Shown: positions 17,715-31,425 of the stretch, piece by piece | Position numbering within the stretch: the stretch's first letter is position 1 | Layout of the letters: every line of letters starts with the position of its first letter | Assembly (NCBI RefSeq): GCF_024397855.1 | Contig: NZ_CP073343.1 | Location: 3,844,001 to 3,908,000 of the forward strand | Direction: 5' to 3' | From: Marinomonas rhizomae | Lineage (GTDB): Bacteria > Pseudomonadota > Gammaproteobacteria > Pseudomonadales > Marinomonadaceae | DNA: 64,000 nucleotides | Notes under the pieces: model-generated | What the model was told of the DNA's origin: nothing | Databases searched by the model: none | The model's input: the letters and a program-made list of their open reading frames with translations, nothing else | Translations under genes and position numbers: made by a program

Positions 17715-18586
17715 TGCGTTTGAGCTTGATCGCCTAAAGAGTCGATTAAATCTTCCTCTTTGAATTCATATTTTTCCGCACAGAACTGACAGTCGACTTT
17801 TATACAACCTTGCTCAATTAAAATCTCACGAACCTCTTCTGCACCCAAGGACATGACGGCATCTAGAGTACGTTGACGAGAGCATGAACAGCCGAACTGC
17901 ATGACTTTGCTGTCGTATAAGCGAACTTCTTCTTCATGATATAGGCGATGAAGTAGCTCACCTGTTTCAAGGCCAAGCAATTCGTCTTCTTTGACCGTAG
18001 ACGCTAGGTGAGTCAAACGATCCCACGCATCTTCATCTCCTTCTTTTGCTTGCTCGGCAGGCAAACGCTGCAAGAACAGACCTCCACATTGTGCGCCATT
18101 CGCAGCTAGCCATACTCGGCTTGGTAACTGTTCAGATTGGGAAAAATACTGTTCAAGACATTCGGACAAAGTGTCGCCAATAATCTCTACAATACCTTGA
18201 TAACGCTGCCCATTACGTGGCTGGATGGTAATCGCTAAATAACCACCCTCAAGCACTTCTTTTAAAGAAATGACTTCAGGTACTTCTTGGTTATCATCCC
18301 ACTGAGCAATACCACGCAGGTTTTGATTTTCATCACATTCCGTCATCAAGGTAGACAAAAAGCCATTACCCTTCGCTTGAATCGATAACACGCCGTCTAT
18401 TTTGATAATATCCCTTAACAAGGCGATTGCTGCGACAAACTCACCTAAGAGCTTTTCTAGCGACAGCGGGTACTCTTTACGTTTAATAATTTCTTGATAC
18501 GCGTCGTTCAGCAATACTCGCTCGCCACGGACATTACTGTTATCAAAGGAAAAACGCTGAATTTCATTGATAGTTACATTGTTCAC
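17711..18586 (-). CDS. hslO: Redox-regulated chaperone Hsp33
   Basis: About 291 residues from a GTG preceded by AAGGTG; another GTG three codons earlier is possible. The C-terminal redox zinc centre is present as CSCS near residue 235 and CQFC about 30 residues later, matching the CxC-x(n)-CxxC switch. It is a holdase activated by oxidative unfolding in the cytoplasm. The 19-base segment around its ribosome site (18592-18610) recurs upstream of the acidic hypothetical gene at 40324-40342. Confidence 0.95.
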   Translation of the reverse strand: MNNVTINEIQRFSFDNSNVRGERVLLNDAYQEIIKRKEYPLSLEKLLGEFVAAIALLRDIIKIDGVLSIQAKGNGFLSTLMTECDENQNLRGIAQWDDNQEVPEVISLKEVLEGGYLAITIQPRNGQRYQGIVEIIGDTLSECLEQYFSQSEQLPSRVWLAANGAQCGGLFLQRLPAEQAKEGDEDAWDRLTHLASTVKEDELLGLETGELLHRLYHEEEVRLYDSKVMQFGCSCSRQRTLDAVMSLGAEEVREILIEQGCIKVDCQFCAEKYEFKEEDLIDSLGDQAQTH

Positions 18587-18832
18587 TAGACACACCTTGA
18601 TCAGACTAAAAAAGCCCGACTTAAAAAGTTCAAATTAATATTGTCGCTATTTTACCCTTGGGGCGACTAATCATCCACTTTAAACCGTGTATAAACTGGG
18701 AATATGCACGCTTGCTATTTCGTTTAGTCTGTCGGCACTCTAAAATGTTCATATTGTACTTTTTATTGAAAAAAAGCTTAAAGCAGCCAACATCACTTCT
18801 CATTAATTAGAGATAAGAGATTCCTAGTTTTT

Positions 18833-20758
18833 ATGATCCAATTTACTGAAGTTAGTTTACAGCGCGGTACTCAGTTCCTCCTTGAAGACACTGACCTCAC
18901 CATTTTCGAAGGTCAAAAAGTCGGTCTTATTGGTGCCAATGGCGCAGGAAAATCCTCTTTATTCGCCATGATTAAAGGTGAGCTACATGCTGACACAGGG
19001 GAAGTAATACTTCCGGGCCAACGCCGTATCGCCTTTATGGCTCAAGAAGTAGAAGAAACACAACGCAGTGCTTTGGATTATTGCCTAGATGGCGACGACA
19101 AACTCAGAGAGATAGAAAATAATATTGCTAAAGCACAGGCGAGTGGAGACGATCATGCTCATGCTAGCTGGCTAGGCGAATACGAAAATGCTCATGGCTA
19201 TACAGCACAATCACGTGGCGAGACACTACTACAAGGCCTAGGTTTCAAGATGTCAGACATGCAAAGACCTGTGTCGGACTTCTCGGGTGGTTGGCGAATT
19301 CGTCTTAACCTTGCCAAAGCTTTAATGTGCCCTTCCGACGTCCTTTTGCTAGATGAGCCTACCAACCACTTGGATTTGGATGCCGTGATGTGGCTGGAAA
19401 ACTGGCTACGCCAATACCCAGGCACCTTACTATTGATATCCCATGATAGGGATTTCTTAGATGGCATTTGTAGCCATATTGTTCACCTTTATCAAAAGCA
19501 ACTGGTACTTTATAAAGGTAACTATTCTGACTACGAGCGCCAACGTGCTGAACACCTAGCACAACAACAAGCCAACTATGAGAAACAACAAGAGAAACGT
19601 GCGCATCTACAGCAATATGTCGACCGCTTTCGATATAAGGCTGACAAAGCCAAACAAGCTCAGAGTCGCTTGAAAATGCTCGAGAAGATGGAGATTATCG
19701 GCCCTGCGCACATAGACTCACAATTTGAATTTTCCATTCCTGTTGCCGAGAAAACCTCGCAGCTGCTGATTAATTTATCCCAAGCTGATTTGGGCTACAC
19801 TTCCGAAGCTGGCGAGAAAACCGTTCAACTTGGAAATACCAACTTCGCACTTCGAGATGGGCAACGTATTGGTCTGCTTGGCCCTAATGGCGCCGGCAAA
19901 TCGACTCTAATAAAGTCCATTGTCGGCGAAATCGACATTCTTGCGGGTGATCGAATCTTGGGGGAAAACTTAAAAATCGGTTATTTCTCACAGCACCAAC
20001 TTAGCGCTCTCGATTTAGAAGCCTCGCCGCTGTTACATATTCAACGCTTAACACCAAAAGTACTAGAAAGTGACATTCGTCGTTACTTAGGCGGCTTTGG
20101 GTTTATTGGTGACGACGCACTACGAGCGGTCAAAGGCTTTTCAGGCGGTGAAAAAGCACGCTTGGCCTTGGCGTTAATTTCTTGGACCAAACCAAACCTA
20201 CTAGTACTCGATGAGCCAACCAACCATTTGGACATAGAGATGCGCCAAGCGCTAACCGAGGCCCTGCAAGAATTTCCTGGCTCAATCCTGCTGGTATCCC
20301 ACGACCGCCACCTTCTTAATAGTACGGTTGATGAATTTTATCTTGTCGCTGACCATCAAATCCAAGCGTTCGATGGCGATTTACCGACGTACCATGCATG
20401 GCTGCAAGCACGACAAGCCAGTGCTGCACAACTTGAAAAAGGCGAATTAGCAGTCGACAAAATAGACAAAGTAGACCGCAAGGAAGAGCGCCGCAAAGCC
20501 GCAGAAATGCGTGAAAAGCTTCGCCCACTTCGCAAGCAAATAGAAAAATATGAAAAAGCCGCTCAAGCAGCACAAGAGCACCTTGATCGCATTGCGCAAG
20601 AAATGGCTGATTCCACTCTTTACGAGGCAGACCAAAGAGACAAATTGCAAAGCTTGCTAAGTGACGAAGCGAAATGGAAAAAAGCCCAAGCGGAGAGTGA
20701 AGAAGCTTGGTTCGAAGCGCAAGAGGAGCTAGAAGAAGCCGAAGCACAACTGGCCTAA
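18833..20758 (+). CDS. yheS: ABC-F family ATPase YheS
   Basis: 641 residues against 637 in E. coli YheS, with closely similar blocks. Two ABC domains are present. The first has Walker A GANGAGKSS, signature FSGGWRIRLNLA and LLLDEPTNHLDLDAV. The second has GPNGAGKST, FSGGEKARLALAL and LVLDEPTNHLDIEM. The linker has the basic P-site-like helix (YVDRFRYKADKAKQAQSRLKMLEKM). The C-terminal ~100 residues form a charged coiled coil. There are no membrane segments; ABC-F proteins act on ribosomes. Confidence 0.93.
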   Translation: MIQFTEVSLQRGTQFLLEDTDLTIFEGQKVGLIGANGAGKSSLFAMIKGELHADTGEVILPGQRRIAFMAQEVEETQRSALDYCLDGDDKLREIENNIAKAQASGDDHAHASWLGEYENAHGYTAQSRGETLLQGLGFKMSDMQRPVSDFSGGWRIRLNLAKALMCPSDVLLLDEPTNHLDLDAVMWLENWLRQYPGTLLLISHDRDFLDGICSHIVHLYQKQLVLYKGNYSDYERQRAEHLAQQQANYEKQQEKRAHLQQYVDRFRYKADKAKQAQSRLKMLEKMEIIGPAHIDSQFEFSIPVAEKTSQLLINLSQADLGYTSEAGEKTVQLGNTNFALRDGQRIGLLGPNGAGKSTLIKSIVGEIDILAGDRILGENLKIGYFSQHQLSALDLEASPLLHIQRLTPKVLESDIRRYLGGFGFIGDDALRAVKGFSGGEKARLALALISWTKPNLLVLDEPTNHLDIEMRQALTEALQEFPGSILLVSHDRHLLNSTVDEFYLVADHQIQAFDGDLPTYHAWLQARQASAAQLEKGELAVDKIDKVDRKEERRKAAEMREKLRPLRKQIEKYEKAAQAAQEHLDRIAQEMADSTLYEADQRDKLQSLLSDEAKWKKAQAESEEAWFEAQEELEEAEAQLA

Positions 20759-20872
20759 GCTCAAACCCAAAAAAGAACGGATAAACAAAGACTAAGTGCT
20801 AGAAATCCGTAAAGTTTTGTCCTAACACAAAGCTTTTCATCTAGCACTGACTTAATATTGTAACAATAGTAA

Positions 20873-21904
<1,032 letters not shown>

Positions 21905-22049
21905 CGCCTTTTAGTACAAATAAACACACAGAATCGGTGACCAGCAGGCTGCGTTGGTGTAATTTGTTATCATATGCCTACATACTGTAGGCAAAGGAAC
22001 AATGATACCAACAACACAATAAAACGGTATTTAGAGAGAATTAAAGCGC

Positions 22050-24269
22050 ATGTCTGAGCAGTCGGTGAACGAAATAGATAAAAAAGAACCAATTCCTAGT
22101 CCACCTTTAGAATTGGATGCAGAGCTTGTTTTAGAGCCCATTCCTGAACAACCACAAGATCCTAATAAGGTAGCAATTGAAGAACGCTTACCTGAAGAGA
22201 TTGACTTGGCTGATCCTGAACTCTACTTCAACCGCGAGTTAAGCCACCTACAATTTAACGCGCGCGTGCTTGAACAAGCTATGGATGAAAACCACCCAAT
22301 CCTAAACAGATTGATGTTTCTGTGTATCTTTAGCTCAAACATGGATGAATTTTTCGAAATCCGTGTAGCGGGTCTAAAAAGCCAATTAGAATACAGCCGT
22401 GAAAAAAATGGCCCAGACGGCATGCACCCGAAAAAAGTGCTTGGGTTAATTAGCGACCATGCCCACAAGCTGGTACGTCGCCAGTACCGTATTCTCAACG
22501 ATATCATTTTGCCTAAACTGGCGACTGAAAATGTAAAATTCATTCGCCGCACCGTCTGGAATGAGAAACAAGCGGCTTGGGTAAAACGCTATTTCCGTGA
22601 CAATGTGTTGCCCATCATCAGTCCAATTGGACTCGATCCAGCACACCCATTTCCAAGACTAGCAAACAAAACGTTTAACTTTGTTGTTGAATTAGAAGGT
22701 CGCGATGCTTTTGGACGAGAAAATGGTCTCGCCATTGTTCCAGCACCAAGCTCGCTACCTCGTTTGGTCAAATTACCAGACGAAGTGTGTGAAGGTGGGG
22801 ATAACCTTGTCTTTCTTTCTTCTATCATTCACGCCCATGCGGATCAGCTATTCCCTGGAATGACAGTCAAAGGCTGTTTCCAATTCCGCCTTACCCGTAA
22901 TGCGGATTTAGAAGTAGATTCCGACGACATCGGTGTCGACCTGGCCGGTGCATTGCGAACAGAGTTACAAAGTCGTCATTATGGTAGTTCGGTGCGATTA
23001 GAAATTGCCGAAAACTGCCCTCTTCATATCGTCGATTCTTTGCTAAAGCAATTTGATTTAGAACAGCAAGATTTGTATCGCATTGATGGTCCAGTGAATC
23101 TTAGCCGTCTTATGGCTGTACTAGAATTAGTTGATCGTCCAGACCTAATGTACCCTCCTTTTTCACCAGGTTTGCCTAGAAAGCTGGCCAGCTCTGGTGG
23201 ATTATTCGAGGCAATTCGCCAACGTGATTATCTGCTGATGCATCCGTTTGAGAGCTTTTCACCTGTTATTGATTTATTGAGCGAAGCAGCAAAAGATCCA
23301 AGCGTTGTCGCTATTCGTCAGACGTTATACAGAACGGGGTCTCGCTCGCCGATTGCCAATGCATTGGTTGAGGCCGCTCGTAACGGCAAAGAAGTCACTG
23401 TGGTCATCGAATTACGCGCTCGCTTTGATGAAGCAGAAAACTTAGCCTTAGCAAGCCGCTTACAGGACGCTGGTGCCATTGTTGTCTATGGTGTTGTTCG
23501 TCATAAAACCCATGCCAAAATGATCCTAATCGTCCGTAGAGAAGGCGCAGACCTAACTCGTTACGTTCACTTGGGCACAGGTAACTATCACGCAGGTAAT
23601 GCTCGCCTCTACACCGACTATAGTTTTATGACCTGCGATAAAGAGATTGGCGATGATGTTCATCGCGTTTTCCAGCAACTCACAGGGATGAGCAAAGAAT
23701 TAAAAGTGAAGAAGCTATTACACGCTCCTTTCACCCTTCGTGACCGTTTGTTAGACATGATAAACAGAGAAGCAGAAAACGCACTTAAAGGTGACCCATC
23801 TCGGATCATCATTAAAGTGAATTCGTTAACAGAACAAAGACTGGTTCAATCTCTTTATAAAGCGTCTCAAGCAGGGGTAAAAATAGACCTAATTGTTCGC
23901 GGTATCTGTACATTACGTCCAGGAATAAAAGGAATTTCTTCCAATATTCGCGTGAGAAGTGTCATCGGGCGATTCCTAGAACACACCCGAGTGTATTACT
24001 TCTACAACAACCGTAATCCTCAGGTTTATCTATCCAGCGCCGATGGTATGGATCGAAACTTAAACAACCGCATTGAAGTCGCCTTCCCTCTTCAGGATTA
24101 TAAACAGACTCGCCGAGTGAAAAAGGAACTTGAATATTACCTAACAGATAATACGCAAAGCTGGATTCTACAAAGCGATGGCTCATATCAGTTATCCAAA
24201 CCCAGAAAAGGTGAATATCGTAGCGCTCAACGAGTACTACTTAGTGAGTTAGCTGACAATACTCGATAA
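22050..24269 (+). CDS. ppk1: Polyphosphate kinase 1
   Basis: 739 residues, about 50 longer than E. coli Ppk because of an acidic, proline-rich N-terminal extension before YFNRELSHLQFNARVLEQA. Active-site histidines are in RHKTHAKMIL and in GRFLEHTRVYYF. It makes inorganic polyphosphate from ATP. The exopolyphosphatase gene is separate (10763). A strong terminator follows. Confidence 0.97.
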   Translation: MSEQSVNEIDKKEPIPSPPLELDAELVLEPIPEQPQDPNKVAIEERLPEEIDLADPELYFNRELSHLQFNARVLEQAMDENHPILNRLMFLCIFSSNMDEFFEIRVAGLKSQLEYSREKNGPDGMHPKKVLGLISDHAHKLVRRQYRILNDIILPKLATENVKFIRRTVWNEKQAAWVKRYFRDNVLPIISPIGLDPAHPFPRLANKTFNFVVELEGRDAFGRENGLAIVPAPSSLPRLVKLPDEVCEGGDNLVFLSSIIHAHADQLFPGMTVKGCFQFRLTRNADLEVDSDDIGVDLAGALRTELQSRHYGSSVRLEIAENCPLHIVDSLLKQFDLEQQDLYRIDGPVNLSRLMAVLELVDRPDLMYPPFSPGLPRKLASSGGLFEAIRQRDYLLMHPFESFSPVIDLLSEAAKDPSVVAIRQTLYRTGSRSPIANALVEAARNGKEVTVVIELRARFDEAENLALASRLQDAGAIVVYGVVRHKTHAKMILIVRREGADLTRYVHLGTGNYHAGNARLYTDYSFMTCDKEIGDDVHRVFQQLTGMSKELKVKKLLHAPFTLRDRLLDMINREAENALKGDPSRIIIKVNSLTEQRLVQSLYKASQAGVKIDLIVRGICTLRPGIKGISSNIRVRSVIGRFLEHTRVYYFYNNRNPQVYLSSADGMDRNLNNRIEVAFPLQDYKQTRRVKKELEYYLTDNTQSWILQSDGSYQLSKPRKGEYRSAQRVLLSELADNTR

Positions 24270-24296
24270 TTCAAAGCACCACTATACATATACATA

Positions 24297-24328
24297 AAAG
24301 CCCAGCATCTCAAGCTGGGCTTTTTTTT
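24297..24328 (+). terminator. ppk1 terminator
   Basis: Hairpin AAGCCCAGC/GCTGGGCTT followed by a T run, 28 bases after the ppk1 stop. The remaining ~280 bases up to the next gene are AT-rich with no recognised feature. Confidence 0.88.
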
Positions 24329-24610
24329 ACAAAAAACTTATTCATACCCTTACAATCAAGCACACTAGCTTTCAAGTAATAACAATACTTTACTTCATAT
24401 TATCAGCTTAAAGTTTGTAATATGGCTAAAGATTATCAAAAGCCCCTCTCTAAACTGGAATAATTATTAATCTAAACAGAGTTTGTTTACTAGCCTTATA
24501 AATACGACTGTACTCAACCTATTAACGACACTTGTATATTAAACATACAAAACATCAAATAGAATGAGTAATAATTACGAAAATTTCTTCCATAATGACA
24601 GGATCATGTT

Positions 24611-25348
24611 ATGAACAAATTAACAAAGTTTTTTTCGGCTCTAGCATTAACAATCCCTCTTACAGTACAAGCTCAAACCGTTGAACTCACTACAATGAAC
24701 TGGCCGCCATTCTATGCAGAAAGCCTAGAGAAAGGCGGCTTCATTACAGCCATTGTAGAAGAAGCGCTTGCTGAATCAGGTTATGACTCTACAATCGAAT
24801 TCACAGGCTGGCAAAATGCATTGGACAACGCGAAAAATGGTGATAAAGACGCGATTGTCGGCGGTTATTACTCAGAAGAAAGAGCAAAAGATTACTATTT
24901 CTCAATTCCTATCTATACCGTTCTTGCTGGCCTAATCAAGAAGCCAGATTTTCCTCAGAGCAATTACTCTTCATTTGAAGAGCTTGATCAATACACTATT
25001 GCTAAACTGAAAGGAACTGTAATCGGTGAATCATTTGATAACTTTCCGTTCTCAAAAATTAAGGAATACGCAGAAGTTTCTGATGCCGTTAAAGCACTAG
25101 ATTCCGGTGAAGTTCAGCTATATGCAGATAGCTTAGCTGTTGCAAAAGAAGCTGCTAAAGCTGCTGGTATTGATGGTTCTCAACTACAAATCCTTCTTCC
25201 TCCTTTAGAAGAAAATGACTTATATCTATTGATACCAAAATCAGCTCAAAATGCAGAAGCACTTCGTGATGCTTTTAATAAGGGCCTAATATCACTTCAA
25301 GGTTCTGGCCGTTACAATGAAATCTTAACTGAGTTTAATCAGCAGTAA
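24611..25348 (+). CDS. Periplasmic solute-binding protein, family 3 (amino-acid type)
   Basis: 245 residues with a signal peptide (MNKLTKFFSALALTIPLTVQA, cleavage likely before QTVEL). The mature part begins LTTMNWPPFYAESLEKGGF and contains the GGYYSEERAKDYYFSIPIY segment typical of bacterial extracellular solute-binding proteins of family 3. No permease or ATPase genes are adjacent, so it is an orphan binding protein. It may serve a transporter elsewhere or a sensor. The ligand cannot be predicted. It has its own terminator. Confidence 0.82.
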   Translation: MNKLTKFFSALALTIPLTVQAQTVELTTMNWPPFYAESLEKGGFITAIVEEALAESGYDSTIEFTGWQNALDNAKNGDKDAIVGGYYSEERAKDYYFSIPIYTVLAGLIKKPDFPQSNYSSFEELDQYTIAKLKGTVIGESFDNFPFSKIKEYAEVSDAVKALDSGEVQLYADSLAVAKEAAKAAGIDGSQLQILLPPLEENDLYLLIPKSAQNAEALRDAFNKGLISLQGSGRYNEILTEFNQQ

Positions 25349-25367
25349 TTAGACCTAGCTTCCACAA

Positions 25368-25422
25368 AGCCCTGAAAGTAAGCCGCTCATTATTATGAGC
25401 AGAGCAACTTCCAGGGCTTTTT
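25368..25422 (+). terminator. Terminator of the solute-binding protein gene
   Basis: Long hairpin: outer stem GCCCTG/CAGGGC with AGT/ACT, inner stem CTCAT/ATGAG, then a T run. Confidence 0.8.
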
Positions 25423-25613
25423 GTTTTGGCAATCCCCTCATACACACTTCCAGAACGCACATTCACACCTTCGCACAGACAACTAAGCACACGTTTTATT
25501 TGCTAATGGATTCACGCTGACGCGTTGAGCCAAAGAATAATCGCAAGTAACCGAACACAAAGCAGCTAACTACGCTGCTTTACTAAGGTGACTTCACATT
25601 TCCTTAATTCGAA
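25423..25613. other. Non-coding stretch between the binding-protein terminator and the rRNA operon
   Basis: About 190 bases with no gene. One short hairpin AGCAG/CTGCT is visible near 25562-25580. Nothing else was recognised. Confidence 0.4.
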
Positions 25614-25646
25614 GAAAGCCCTGACAGCGTTAGCTATCAGGGCCTT
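25614..25646 (-). terminator. Second copy of the rRNA terminator
   Basis: GCCCTGA/TCAGGGC hairpin identical in its core to the terminator at 25829-25862. It lies after the decayed 5S copy and marks a tandem duplication of the 5S-terminator unit. Confidence 0.75.
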
Positions 25647-25656
25647 TTAATATAAA

Positions 25657-25813
25657 GCTTGATGATACTTATCCCCTTGCGGGATGCCTATCCCCTTGTG
25701 GGACGACCATCGGCGATGGCGAGCACCCTCGGCGAATAAAGCGTCACTTCTGAACGCCTGTGGCGAGTAAAAAGCGGGATGGGATCAGGTGGTTCAGTCT
25801 CTTCGTATTCAAG
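25657..25813 (-). pseudogene. Decayed second 5S rRNA copy
   Basis: Segments match the intact 5S gene in the same order and orientation: GCTTGATGAT at one edge, CCATCGGCGATGGCG, CACTTCTGA, then CGGGATGGGATCAGGTGGTTCA-like sequence near the other edge. Between them are small insertions, some repeated (CTATCCCCTTG-type and GGCGA-type units), so it is ~157 bases instead of 116 and cannot fold as 5S. It is flanked by a copy of the 5S terminator, showing origin by tandem duplication followed by decay. Confidence 0.75.
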
Positions 25814-25828
25814 TTTTCTCCAGACGAA

Positions 25829-25862
25829 AAAAAGCCCTGACAGCGTTAGCTATCAGGGCCTT
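25829..25862 (-). terminator. rRNA operon terminator
   Basis: Hairpin GCCCTGA/TCAGGGC with inner AGCGTTAGCT, followed on the minus strand by seven T residues. It is located just after the 5S gene. Confidence 0.88.
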
Positions 25863-25874
25863 CTTAATGTAAAG

Positions 25875-25990
25875 CTTGACGACGACCTACTCTCACATGG
25901 GATCTCCCACACTACCATCGGCGATGGCGCTTTTCACTTCTGAGTTCGGGATGGGATCAGGTGGTTCAACGCCTCTATGATCGTCAAGCA
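25875..25990 (-). rRNA. rrf: 5S ribosomal RNA
   Basis: About 116 bases. Ends pair (TGCTTGACGA / TCGTCAAGC). Internal blocks CCCATCCCGAACTCAGAAGTGAAA and CGCCGATGGTAGTGTGGG are the conserved gammaproteobacterial 5S loops. It lies 3' of the 23S gene in the operon. Confidence 0.96.
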
Positions 25991-26071
25991 ATTCGTTTTG
26001 CGTTTGTTTTGAGGTATGCGTTTATTGCATTGTCTTTCGACTTGACTCAAAACACGCGAATACGTGCTTGG

Positions 26072-26114
26072 ATCTTTAACAATTCATTTTGAAATAACGT
26101 GTATCAAGCGATAA
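26072..26114 (-). repeat. 23S processing stem, 3' arm
   Basis: This segment is nearly complementary to 29206-29250 on the other side of 23S (CTTTAACAATTC and TTTTGAAATAACG blocks). The two arms form the precursor stem cut by RNase III. Confidence 0.7.
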
Positions 26115-26202
26115 ACCAGCTTATTCAATATCGTATATGTGTCTTTGTCATTTTGATGATCTTGAGCTTTCACTCTTCTCATCCAAAACCACTTTGGTGT
26201 TA

Positions 26203-29102
<2,900 letters not shown>

Positions 29103-29386
29103 ATATAACCCAAAATAGTTTCGGATCACATACCAAAGAGCTTTTGTGTCTCTCTGGATTTACGATAATAGAAGTCACTAGGTTAAAGTGAACTTCCACC
29201 GGTTTAACGCTTGATTCATCGTTATTTCAAAATTCGAATTGTTAAAGAGCAAGTTTAGTGCAAAGCACTAAGTCAGATGCTTGATGGACAAACCATTCAA
29301 ACCTCTTGCTTAGAACTCTGTGCTAATGCTTTTAAGATAGGTATCAGATAATTTGTGTGAACGCTCACCAGAGGTTTCTATCGTTT
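29103..29386 (-). other. 16S-23S internal transcribed spacer without tRNA genes
   Basis: 284 bases. It has no tRNA-Ile or tRNA-Ala, unlike many gammaproteobacterial rRNA operons. It contains a boxA antitermination site (TTGCTCTTTAAC on the minus strand at 29241-29252), the 5' arm of the 23S processing stem (29206-29250) and the 3' arm of the 16S processing stem (29343-29378). Confidence 0.85.
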
Positions 29387-30924
<1,538 letters not shown>

Positions 30925-31089
30925 AAAAAGTTTGCTTACTCAAAATCTATTACACTAACAATAACTTAATCATTTCGTCGTCCCGAAGAACAACAAAACA
31001 ACATAAAGCGAATTGACGTGTTAGACGTTTCGCAAGACTTCAATTTTTTTGATCATCTCGAATCGGTTAAAACCAATCCGGACAATCTT

Positions 31090-31145
31090 CTGAAGCCTCC
31101 AGCGAGCGCCCACACAAATTATCTGATTATCTATTTTAAAGAGCG
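31090..31145 (-). promoter_or_regulatory. rRNA leader: 16S processing stem 5' arm and boxA
   Basis: 31090-31128 is nearly complementary to 29343-29378 and forms the 16S precursor stem. 31134-31145 reads CGCTCTTTAAAA on the minus strand, a boxA antitermination element close to TGCTCTTTA. Confidence 0.75.
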
Positions 31146-31218
31146 TCTGATTCATCGTTGAACTTGCTTACTTTAGTAAGTTGCAAACCGTTGTTTGCGT
31201 CGTTCTCCGTGTCAGTGG

Positions 31219-31258
31219 GTGCGTATAATACATCCCAAAAAATTCTGTGCAACCTCTT
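31219..31258 (-). promoter_or_regulatory. rRNA operon promoter
   Basis: On the minus strand TTGCAC (31252-31247), 16 bases, then TATTAT (31230-31225), followed by a GC-containing discriminator. AT-rich sequence upstream could act as an UP element. It is ~300 bases ahead of 16S. Confidence 0.75.
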
Positions 31259-31367
31259 TTTTAAAATTCTTTTAATTAATTGAGTTTTTCACACCTTACG
31301 TTCAAAGATTGATCAAAAACAACCAAACCTGATCACTTATTAAACAGAAAAAAAGCACCTCATATTT

Positions 31368-31404
31368 AAAAGGCCTCTAACCGTAAGATTAGAGGCCTTT
31401 TAAA
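31368..31404 (-). terminator. purL terminator
   Basis: Perfect stem AAAAGGCCTCTAA / TTAGAGGCCTTTT, 22 bases after the purL stop. It is also shaped to work on the plus strand. Confidence 0.87.
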
Positions 31405-31425
31405 ATAGCAATTTAGACTAATAGA

